From the NCBI GenBank assembly GCA_028701435.1, contig JAQVQT010000135.1, positions 1 to 5,445 of the forward strand: DNA of 5,445 bases. Direction: 5' to 3'. How positions within the stretch are numbered: the first letter of the stretch is position 1; each line of letters opens with the position of its first letter. The position numbers and the translations under genes were made by a program. The stretch comes from Smithellaceae bacterium (GTDB lineage Bacteria; Desulfobacterota; Syntrophia; Syntrophales; Smithellaceae). The notes under the pieces are model-generated. The model did not search any database, was not told the origin of the DNA, and worked only from the letters and a program-made list of their open reading frames with translations. This document shows, piece by piece, positions 1 through 5,445 of this stretch.

Positions 1-858
1 ATTGACAGCGGCGGCAAACGGCTTCGGCCGCTTTTGCATTTGATCTGCGCGAGGCTTTGCGGCTATGCGGGCCCGCACCGCTATCCGCTGGCGGCCTCCA
101 TTGAATTCATCCACACGGCCAGCCTTCTGCATGACGACGTCATCGACGAGGCCCTCATCCGCCGTGGAAAAACCTCGGCCAACCATCTCTGGGGCAACGC
201 CGCCAGCGTTCTGGTCGGCGATTTTCTGTATTCCAAAGCCTTCAGCCTGTTGTCCGACATCGGCGACATTCGGGTTTCCCAACTCATGTCGAAGATGACC
301 AATGTGATGTCGGAAGGCGAAGTGTTTCAGTTGATGAAATGCGGCGATACCAGCCTCACCGAGCAGGAATATCTGAGCATCGTCGAAAAGAAAACCGCCG
401 TGCTGATTTCCTCCGCCTGTGAAAGCGGAGCCGTGCTGGGCGGGGCGCCGGAGGCTCAGGCCCGCGCCCTCGGGCAATACGGCTACAACATCGGCATGGC
501 GTTTCAAATCACGGACGATACGCTGGATTACATGGCCCGCGAAGAGGATTTCGGCAAATCCATCGGCAAAGACCTGGAAGAAGGCAAAATGACGCTGCCG
601 CTCATTTACACGCTGTCTCACTGCCCGCCGGACCGGCGCGAAAGGATCAAAACCGCGATTGAGAAAAAAGATTTGCCTTCCGAAGCCATTCGAAATATTT
701 TTGAGGTGATTCAACAATCCGGCGGCATTGATTATTCGCTCCAGCGCGCGGAGCAATTCATCACGCAGGCCCGAAACGGTTTGGACGTTTTTCCCGCCAG
801 TCCCGAAAAAGAACACCTGACGGCCGTGGCCGGCTATATTTTGTCGAGGAAAATCTGA
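1..858 (+). CDS. ispB: Long-chain polyprenyl diphosphate synthase (IspB/octaprenyl-type), 5'-truncated by window edge
   Basis: This trans-isoprenyl diphosphate synthase extends an allylic diphosphate with isopentenyl diphosphate to make the isoprenoid tail of respiratory quinones. It acts in the cytosol. The frame is open from base 1 and already contains the family motif GGKRLRP at visible residues 4-10, so the gene begins upstream. By comparison with E. coli IspB roughly 40 residues are missing, and the internal TTG at 34 is not the start. The first aspartate-rich motif DDVID is at residues 45-49, followed by RRGK at 54-57. The second, DDTLD, is at 172-176, followed by GKSIGKDLEEGK at 185-196. 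Small residues (Ala, Ser) at the fifth and fourth positions before the first DDxxD fit a long-chain product rather than FPP or GGPP. The stretch around EFIHTASLLHDD and GNAASVLVGDF closely resembles E. coli IspB as I recall it. Exact chain length (hepta-, octa-, nona-) cannot be read from sequence. The gene converges on the minus-strand ATPase gene with 46 bases between stops. Confidence 0.93.
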   Translation: MDSGGKRLRPLLHLICARLCGYAGPHRYPLAASIEFIHTASLLHDDVIDEALIRRGKTSANHLWGNAASVLVGDFLYSKAFSLLSDIGDIRVSQLMSKMTNVMSEGEVFQLMKCGDTSLTEQEYLSIVEKKTAVLISSACESGAVLGGAPEAQARALGQYGYNIGMAFQITDDTLDYMAREEDFGKSIGKDLEEGKMTLPLIYTLSHCPPDRRERIKTAIEKKDLPSEAIRNIFEVIQQSGGIDYSLQRAEQFITQARNGLDVFPASPEKEHLTAVAGYILSRKI

Positions 859-904
859 CGCGCATGCCGGCGGCGGCGGAAAAGACAAAACCCGCGGCGC
901 GGCT

Positions 905-3193
905 CTATTTCGACGTCACGCAGACCCGATGCACCTGTTTGATATCCGTCAGCCCCTGAAACGCTTTCAATATGCCATCCTGATAAAGCGTCAGCATTCC
1001 CTGTTCCATGGCGACTTTCCGGAGCGTTTCAATGCTCTCTTGCCGGTCGATGGCCAGTTTCCTTATTTCCGGTGAATTCAGGAGCAGTTCGTGAATGCCG
1101 ATCCGTCCCTTGTATCCCGTCTGGTCGCACTCGTCGCATCCTTTGGGGCGGTAAAGCGTCAGGTCGTCGGAATAGGGAAGGTTCTGCTTTGCAAAATATT
1201 CGGCGCCGAAACTTTGCGCGATTTGATCGTATTCTTCCCGGGTCGGATGGTAGGCCTCTTTGCACTTGCCGCAAAGGGTCCTCACCAGCCGCTGTGCCAG
1301 CACCGCCAGCAGGGAATCCGCGAAATTGAGCGGGTCGATCCCCATGTCGAGCAGCCGCGAAATCGTCTCCGGAGCGCTGTTGGTATGCAGGGTGCTCAAC
1401 ACCAGATGACCGGTAAGCGACGCCTCGACGCCGATCTTGGCCGTTTCAAAATCCCGCATTTCGCCGACCATGATCACATCCGGATCGGCGCGGAGAAACG
1501 CCCGCATTGCCGCGGCGAAATCAAATCCGATTTTCGGCTGCACCTGCACCTGCCGCAACCCCCGCTGGGTGATTTCCACGGGATCTTCGGCGGTCCAGAT
1601 TTTCCGGTCCGGCTTGTTGATGTGATTCAAAATCGCGTGCAGCGTGGTCGTTTTCCCCGAACCGGTCGGTCCGACCACCAGAATCATCCCGTAGGGCTGT
1701 TCGCAAATTTTCAGAATATCCTGGTAGTTCTTTTGCGACATCCGCATGGCGGAAAGCGGCAGGGCGTCGCCTTTGGCCAGGATGCGCATCACCACATCCT
1801 CCACGCCGCCCTGCGTCGGAATCGTCACGACGCGCAGCTCGATTTCATCCGCGCCGGACCGCTTGATCTTGATCTTTCCGTCCTGCGGAATTCTTTTCAC
1901 GGTGATGTCCAGATTCGCCATAATTTTAATGCGGGAAATGAGCGCCGACCGGTAGCTGTAGGGCACGGTCTGATACAGCGCGCAGTCCCCGTCCACCCGG
2001 AACCGCACCAGCACGTTTTTGTCGATCACATTCGGCTCGACATGAATATCCGACGCCCGGCGGTTGAACGCATCGCCGATGATCTTGTTGACCAGCTGGA
2101 TGATGGCGCTGTCGGACTCGTCCACATCTTCGGGCTCCTCTTTTCTCTCGCCTTCACCCGGCTCGAGCTTTCCCAAAAGATCCGAAAAGGATGCTTCTTC
2201 CGCGCCGCTCTGCAGGAACAGGTCGATGAATTGGAGAATATCCTCTTTCAGCGCCACGTCATACTGCACGGATTTTACCTTGAGCGATTTCTCGATGGCG
2301 TCGCGCCGCAGAATATCCTGCGGATCATCCATGATCACGCGGGCGCCTTTTTCGGTTTTTTCGAGAGGGACCCAGACTTCCCGGATCAGGTAGTCTCTTT
2401 TCAGGTTTTTCAAAAGCTCTCCGGGGATCGGCGTTTTCTTGTCGAAAGAAACAAATTTGCACTGCCAGAAAAATTCACAGGCCCGGCCGACATCTTCCCG
2501 GCTGATGTGGAATTTCTTTACCAGCACGTCCTGGAGAGGCTCTTTGGTCACCCGGGCTTCGTCTTTTGCCCGGTCCATGTCCTCCTGCGTGATCAAGCCG
2601 TTGGAAACCAGATAGGCGCCTTTCACTCTTTTTGCTTTGGGGTCCATCAGCAGAAAATTGTCGAGGGCCACGCCGAGCAGCTCGGAAATATTCTGCAAAA
2701 GCGCCGGCTCTTTTTCCCCGAATGGCGCGGCTTCCTTTTTGTTGATGACCTCGACCGCGCCGAGCGTTTCGCCGCCGTAAAAAACCGGCATGGCCAGAAT
2801 CTGCCGCACGCCGACGCCGAACCGGCGGTTATCCCCTTCGCCGAGCGGAAAGTCCTGGTAGGCCTCGGTCTGGCCGGGATCGCTGACGTCATTCACCTGA
2901 ATCATTTTCCCCGTATTCGCGACATATCCGGGAAGGGTCTGAAGGCCAAGCGCTGTTTTCACCGCACCGGTCTGACCGGCCGGGACCATAAACGTATAAA
3001 TGTCTTTGCGGCCTTTTTCGCGGACATAGATGTGCGCGGCTTCGACCCGGAACAGATCGATCAGCAGCGGACAAATCTCGGCAATCATCTGTGGAATGCC
3101 GGTCGCGGCGTTGATGCGGTTGGTGATGCTCTGCAATCCCTTCTGCTGCCTTAAAACATCCTGCAATTGGGCAACTTTGGACATGTCGGCCAT
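905..3193 (-). CDS. GAF-domain type IV pilus/type II secretion assembly ATPase (PilB/GspE family)
   Basis: This is a hexameric cytoplasmic motor ATPase of the PilB/GspE family, which powers pilus or pseudopilus assembly at the inner membrane. Read as 762 residues, it has a GAF domain at about 18-180, an MshEN/GspE-N domain at about 184-340, an acidic linker at about 346-361 and the ATPase core from about 362 to the end. The core shows RASDIHVEP (379-387), Walker A GPTGSGKT (508-515), Asp box AEDPVE (535-540), Walker B DPDVIMVGE (570-578), His box TGHLVLSTLHTN (594-605) and a zinc-type tetracysteine (C641, C644, C686, C689). All catalytic motifs look intact. I chose ATG 3193 over the in-frame TTG at 3199 because AAAGG lies 7 bases before the ATG but only 1 base before the TTG. 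The gene follows the hemerythrin by 37 bases and is probably in its operon. PilB versus GspE cannot be decided, since no pilC, pilT or gsp partner is visible. The GAF domain is extra compared with E. coli GspE or classical PilB. Confidence 0.93.
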   Translation of the reverse strand: MADMSKVAQLQDVLRQQKGLQSITNRINAATGIPQMIAEICPLLIDLFRVEAAHIYVREKGRKDIYTFMVPAGQTGAVKTALGLQTLPGYVANTGKMIQVNDVSDPGQTEAYQDFPLGEGDNRRFGVGVRQILAMPVFYGGETLGAVEVINKKEAAPFGEKEPALLQNISELLGVALDNFLLMDPKAKRVKGAYLVSNGLITQEDMDRAKDEARVTKEPLQDVLVKKFHISREDVGRACEFFWQCKFVSFDKKTPIPGELLKNLKRDYLIREVWVPLEKTEKGARVIMDDPQDILRRDAIEKSLKVKSVQYDVALKEDILQFIDLFLQSGAEEASFSDLLGKLEPGEGERKEEPEDVDESDSAIIQLVNKIIGDAFNRRASDIHVEPNVIDKNVLVRFRVDGDCALYQTVPYSYRSALISRIKIMANLDITVKRIPQDGKIKIKRSGADEIELRVVTIPTQGGVEDVVMRILAKGDALPLSAMRMSQKNYQDILKICEQPYGMILVVGPTGSGKTTTLHAILNHINKPDRKIWTAEDPVEITQRGLRQVQVQPKIGFDFAAAMRAFLRADPDVIMVGEMRDFETAKIGVEASLTGHLVLSTLHTNSAPETISRLLDMGIDPLNFADSLLAVLAQRLVRTLCGKCKEAYHPTREEYDQIAQSFGAEYFAKQNLPYSDDLTLYRPKGCDECDQTGYKGRIGIHELLLNSPEIRKLAIDRQESIETLRKVAMEQGMLTLYQDGILKAFQGLTDIKQVHRVCVTSK

Positions 3194-3200
3194 GGTCAAA

Positions 3201-3207
3201 CCTTTCT
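3201..3207 (-). promoter_or_regulatory. Ribosome binding site of the GAF-ATPase gene
   Basis: The minus strand reads AGAAAGG here, then seven bases, then ATG at 3193. This spacing is near ideal for the ATG and rules against the TTG six bases upstream as the main start. The assignment is seen in the sequence; actual use is inferred. Confidence 0.65.
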
Positions 3208-3230
3208 GATCCGTTCGTCGAAATCAAATT

Positions 3231-3641
3231 TCACTTCGAGGTTTTTTTTGCCAGAAACTGGGCATATTCCATGTCCAGTCCGGAGGTGTGGGCGAAAAGC
3301 CAGTCTTTCAAAAAAACGACCATCGTGCGCCCCACTTCGGGATGGCCTTCGCCGTAAGCCTGGAGAAATTCTTCGACTTTCGCGATGAACTTGTCGTGCT
3401 CCGCCGTATGCGCCGCGAGGCCCGGAAACTTCGCATTCATCATCACCATCTGTTCGTCGTGGAAGTGAATGGTCGTGTATTCCACCAGTTCGCTGATCAC
3501 CTCCAGAAAATCGCCGGATCCGGCTTCAAACGCATCGATCAGGCGATTGGTGATTTCAAAAAGTTTTTTATGCTGGACGTCGATGCCGTCCACGCGAACG
3601 CTGATGCCGTCGGACCACTGGAGATGAGATATTCCTGCCAT
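3231..3641 (-). CDS. Bacteriohemerythrin (di-iron O2-binding protein)
   Basis: This is a single-domain bacterial hemerythrin of 136 residues, the usual length for stand-alone family members. The four-helix bundle binds a non-heme di-iron centre that reversibly carries O2. In bacteria such proteins have been linked to O2 delivery, O2 sensing, NO resistance and iron handling. All seven expected ligands can be placed: H24 in DVQHKKLF, H59 and E63 in HFHDE, H78 and H82 in HTAEH, and H118 and D123 in HTSGLD. There is no signal peptide or membrane segment, so it should be cytoplasmic. ATG 3641 has only a weak upstream purine signal (GGCGGG nine bases before it, AAAGG further up). The N-terminal motif with a Trp at position 9 fits the family start. 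A near-consensus promoter lies about 35 bases upstream, and the GAF-ATPase gene follows after 37 bases. The pairing suggests, but does not show, an O2-related link to pilus or secretion function. Confidence 0.95.
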   Translation of the reverse strand: MAGISHLQWSDGISVRVDGIDVQHKKLFEITNRLIDAFEAGSGDFLEVISELVEYTTIHFHDEQMVMMNAKFPGLAAHTAEHDKFIAKVEEFLQAYGEGHPEVGRTMVVFLKDWLFAHTSGLDMEYAQFLAKKTSK

Positions 3642-3676
3642 GATCTTTTTCCCGCCTTTCCAATTATTGCGGCGCG

Positions 3677-3706
3677 ATTATAGGCGCGGCCATGAGGGAA
3701 AGTCAA
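3677..3706 (-). promoter_or_regulatory. Near-consensus sigma70-type promoter for the hemerythrin-ATPase operon
   Basis: On the minus strand a -35 box TTGACT (3701-3706) and a perfect -10 box TATAAT (3677-3682) are separated by 18 bases. Eleven of twelve consensus positions match, in an otherwise GC-rich spacer. Transcription would begin around 3668-3670, leaving a leader of about 27-29 bases before the hemerythrin ATG. The segment between -10 and the likely start is very GC-rich (CGCGCCG), a discriminator type often linked to ppGpp-sensitive promoters. GGCGCG is repeated directly on both sides of the -10 box (plus strand 3671-3676 and 3683-3688). Promoter activity is inferred from motifs. Confidence 0.72.
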
Positions 3707-3762
3707 TCCCGAAGTACATCACAAAGTGCGGCCACGGAAAGGCCCGACAAAACGCCGCATCC

Positions 3763-5334
3763 CTACAGGAGGACGGGCGGTTCGTAACGCCTTTCTTCAG
3801 CGGCGCCCTCGCGGTCATTTTTCAGCGCCAGCGGCAGGTGTTCCAGAATATCCGTCGCCGTGATGCCGTCCTGTCCTTTTTGGGCCGCGGCAAAGTCTCC
3901 GGCGCAGCCGTGCAAGAAAACGCCTTTGCGGGTGGCAAGCGGGGGCGTCAATCCCAGGCCGTGCATGGCCGCGATGCAGCCGGTGAGGACGTCGCCGCTT
4001 CCGGCGGTGGCCATGCCCGGATTGCCGCTTAAATTCACATATACCCGTCCGTCCGTCAGGCCAATCAGGGAATGCGGACCTTTGAAAACCACCGTGGCGT
4101 TCAGTTTCTTCGCCGCTTCCCGCAAAACGCCGATCTTGTCGGCGTTCACGCAGGCAACGGTTTTTCGCGCCAGGCGCGCCATCTCACCCGCGTGCGGCGT
4201 CAGAATCGTCTCCGCCTTTCTTTTGAGCAGAATTTCCGGCCGTTCGGCGATGGCCGTCAGCCCGTCGCCGTCGATTAAAAGAGGCCGGGAAATGACGGCG
4301 GCAAGTTCCCGAATGAGTTTGGTCGTCTCCTCCTGCAGCGAAAGGCCGGGGCCCATCACCACCATGTCGGCCTTCTCCGCCAGCGCGAGGAGATCCGGTT
4401 TGGCTTTGAGCGAGAGGCTGAACAGAGCTGTTTCCCGCTGAGGCAGGTAAACGATTTCGCGCCCGGACTGGGCGACAAAAGGAATGATCGACGCGGGCGC
4501 CGCCAGCCTCGCGTACCCCCCGCCTGATTTCAGGAAAGACATCGCGGAAAAATACGGCGCGCCGAAGTAGTTGGCGCCGCCGGCGATGAACAGCACATCT
4601 CCCATGGAGCTTTTATAAGCCTGGGCGGGACGCGGCGGCAGAGGCGCCACCGTACCGTTGGTCTCCACCATCAGCGAGTTTTCTTGATAAAGAGACGGCG
4701 GGAAAGAAATATGCGTCACCGAAAGCGCCCCGCAATATTCATACCCGGGGTACAAAAGGTTGCCGAGCTTCGGCAAGCCGAACGTCACCGTGTGCGTCGC
4801 GCGAACCGCCGCGCCCATCACCTGGCCGCTGTTGCCGGAAATGCCGGAAGGAATGTCCAGGCTCACCACCGGCCGGCCGCAGGCGTTGACGAGCGCAATG
4901 ACCTCGGCGGCCAGCCCCCGAACATCGCGGTCCAGACCCGTGCCGAAAATCGCGTCCACCACCACGTCCGCGGCAAGCACGTCGCCGCGCGCCTCATGGG
5001 CTCTGGAAAGCAGCTGGACGTCCGCGTCCAGGTTGCATAAAATGTCATAGTTGATTTTGGCGGCCCCGCTGTATTTTTTGGGAGAAGCCGTCAGAAAGAC
5101 TTTTGCGCGGCCTCCGGCGGACTTGATCAGCCGGGCCACGGCCAGGCCGTCGCCCCCATTGTTGCCAATGCCGCAGAAAATCACAAAGGTCCTGTCCCGA
5201 ATGCCGAAAACGTTCTGCAAGAGCGAAACCGCCGCGTGCGCCGCGTTTTCCATAAGCACTTCTTCCGCAATCCCCAGTTTTTCAATGGCCTGGCGATCCA
5301 TTTCACGCATTTGCTCGACGGTGGCGAGTTTCAT
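3763..5334 (-). CDS. nnr: Bifunctional NAD(P)H-hydrate epimerase / ADP-dependent NAD(P)H-hydrate dehydratase
   Basis: This metabolite-repair enzyme restores hydrated NADH and NADPH. The N-terminal YjeF_N (NnrE) domain interconverts the R and S epimers, and the C-terminal ribokinase-like (NnrD) domain dehydrates S-NAD(P)HX using ADP. Read as 523 residues, it is close to E. coli Nnr (about 515). The epimerase part covers about 1-215, with GIGNNGGDG at 55-63 and DIPSG at 160-164. The dehydratase part covers about 235-510, with GPGL at 328-331, LIDGDGL at 353-359, LTPHAGEM at 378-385 and the nucleotide-binding AGSGD at 444-448. I chose ATG 5334 because GGAGG lies 12 bases upstream and the protein then begins MKLATVEQMREMD, like its relatives. 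The upstream ATG at 5373 has no Shine-Dalgarno and would add 13 unconserved residues. The entry to the dehydratase domain reads YKSSMG (240-245), where many homologues have HKG. The charged C-terminal tail looks unconserved. The gene probably ends its own transcript, since the hemerythrin downstream has a separate promoter. Confidence 0.95.
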   Translation of the reverse strand: MKLATVEQMREMDRQAIEKLGIAEEVLMENAAHAAVSLLQNVFGIRDRTFVIFCGIGNNGGDGLAVARLIKSAGGRAKVFLTASPKKYSGAAKINYDILCNLDADVQLLSRAHEARGDVLAADVVVDAIFGTGLDRDVRGLAAEVIALVNACGRPVVSLDIPSGISGNSGQVMGAAVRATHTVTFGLPKLGNLLYPGYEYCGALSVTHISFPPSLYQENSLMVETNGTVAPLPPRPAQAYKSSMGDVLFIAGGANYFGAPYFSAMSFLKSGGGYARLAAPASIIPFVAQSGREIVYLPQRETALFSLSLKAKPDLLALAEKADMVVMGPGLSLQEETTKLIRELAAVISRPLLIDGDGLTAIAERPEILLKRKAETILTPHAGEMARLARKTVACVNADKIGVLREAAKKLNATVVFKGPHSLIGLTDGRVYVNLSGNPGMATAGSGDVLTGCIAAMHGLGLTPPLATRKGVFLHGCAGDFAAAQKGQDGITATDILEHLPLALKNDREGAAEERRYEPPVLL

Positions 5335-5346
5335 GGTCTCGTGATT

Positions 5347-5351
5347 CCTCC
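5347..5351 (-). promoter_or_regulatory. Ribosome binding site of nnr
   Basis: GGAGG on the minus strand lies 12 bases before ATG 5334. The spacing is slightly long, but it is the only strong Shine-Dalgarno in the leader and has no role for the alternative ATG at 5373, which lies upstream of it. It therefore decides the start. Confidence 0.6.
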
Positions 5352-5385
5352 GAACGGAAAAGTCGTTTATCATTTTTGAGTGGAT

Positions 5386-5416
5386 AGTATATAAGGAATC
5401 ATGAGCAATTTGACAA
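5386..5416 (-). promoter_or_regulatory. Candidate nnr promoter
   Basis: The minus strand shows TTGTCA (5411-5416) and TATACT (5386-5391), each one mismatch from the sigma70 consensus, separated by 19 bases. That spacer is longer than the optimum of 17. The stretch is clearly AT-rich compared with the flanking genes. Transcription would begin near 5379, leaving a leader of about 45 bases before ATG 5334 and placing the alternative ATG 5373 almost at the 5' end. The assignment is tentative because of the spacer length. Confidence 0.4.
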
Positions 5417-5437
5417 TAAAAATTTGCAGGAGGCTCT

Positions 5438-5445
5438 ATGACCCC
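5438..5445 (+). CDS. Start of an unidentified plus-strand gene (cut by window end)
   Basis: A strong AGGAGG (5428-5433) is followed four bases later by ATG at 5438, and the frame reads Met-Thr-Pro before the window ends. The Shine-Dalgarno is the sole evidence, because no protein can be read. The spacing is a little short but within the workable range. Its divergent orientation from nnr fits an independent transcription unit. Nothing can be said about function. Confidence 0.5.

Larger units (their letters stand above)
5335..5437. other. Divergent intergenic region
   Basis: These 103 bases separate nnr (minus) from a gene starting at 5438 (plus). They hold the nnr leader, its candidate promoter and the plus-strand Shine-Dalgarno. 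An 8-base inverted repeat is present (TGATTCCT at 5342-5349, AGGAATCA at 5394-5401, 44 bases apart). I could not find a good plus-strand -10/-35 pair. TTGACA occurs at 5410-5415, but a promoter using it would start inside the downstream gene. Confidence 0.6.

Noticed and set aside
859..900. GC-rich repeat (GGCGGCGGCGG and CGCGGCGCGG) as a bidirectional terminator
   Set aside because: The two GC blocks do not pair for more than about four bases without mismatches, and no T-tract follows on either strand.
1091..3154. A very long plus-strand open frame (687 codons) antisense to the ATPase gene
   Set aside because: It lies in the codon-aligned antisense register, where stops appear only opposite TTA, CTA and TCA codons, which this GC-rich gene avoids. 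Its translation shows no recognisable domain and is rich in His, Phe and Arg as expected for antisense, while the minus strand carries a full set of ATPase motifs.
3194..3199. TTG at 3199 as start of the ATPase
   Set aside because: AAAGG would be just one base from the TTG, whereas it is seven bases from the ATG at 3193.
3288..3683. Plus-strand open frame antisense to the hemerythrin gene
   Set aside because: Same codon-aligned register as above, no motifs, and the opposite strand has all seven hemerythrin iron ligands.
3727..3759. Possible terminator hairpin after nnr (TGCGGC / GCCGCA arms)
   Set aside because: Only six base pairs close a 21-base loop and no U-tract follows on the minus strand, so a Rho-independent terminator is not supported.
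5335..5373. N-terminal extension of Nnr from the ATG at 5373
   Set aside because: There is no Shine-Dalgarno before it, the 13 extra residues do not match the family, and GGAGG sits before the ATG at 5334 instead.
5410..5415. TTGACA as a -35 box for the plus-strand gene at 5438
   Set aside because: No -10-like hexamer lies 16-18 bases downstream, and the resulting transcript would begin inside the gene.

Overview
The window holds four readable genes and the first codons of a fifth. It reads as ordinary chromosomal DNA of a GC-rich Gram-negative bacterium. There are no transposases, integrases, CRISPR repeats, tRNAs or rRNAs, and codon use looks uniform. A long-chain polyprenyl diphosphate synthase (quinone side chain), a type IV pilus/type II secretion assembly ATPase with an N-terminal GAF domain, a bacteriohemerythrin and a fused NAD(P)HX repair enzyme together would suit a Desulfobacterota (deltaproteobacterial) anaerobe or microaerophile. 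That placement is inference from gene content only.

Layout: (1) Bases 1-858, plus strand: the C-terminal ~285 codons of an IspB-like polyprenyl diphosphate synthase whose start lies outside the window. (2) Bases 859-904: a 46-base convergent gap with no convincing terminator. (3) Bases 905-3193, minus strand: a GAF + MshEN/GspE-N + PilB/GspE ATPase. (4) Bases 3231-3641, minus strand: a bacteriohemerythrin with all seven di-iron ligands, 37 bases upstream of the ATPase and so probably co-transcribed with it. (5) Bases 3642-3762: a spacer with a near-consensus sigma70-type promoter (TTGACT-18-TATAAT) firing towards the hemerythrin. (6) Bases 3763-5334, minus strand: bifunctional NAD(P)HX epimerase/dehydratase (Nnr/YjeF). 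(7) Bases 5335-5437: a divergent intergenic region with a plausible nnr promoter, and a strong Shine-Dalgarno for a plus-strand gene whose ATG at 5438 is cut off by the window end.

The most interesting unit is the two-gene set hemerythrin then GAF-PilB/GspE behind its own strong promoter. It puts a di-iron O2-binding protein directly upstream of a secretion/pilus motor that carries its own putative small-molecule sensor domain, while the motor's c-di-GMP-type MshEN motif looks degenerate. A link between O2 or redox state and pilus assembly or secretion is a reasonable hypothesis, but the sequence alone does not prove it. The other genes are housekeeping: isoprenoid chain synthesis and metabolite repair. 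For two genes (the ATPase and nnr) the longest possible reading frame overstates the N-terminus. Shine-Dalgarno position, and for nnr also family alignment, support shorter starts.
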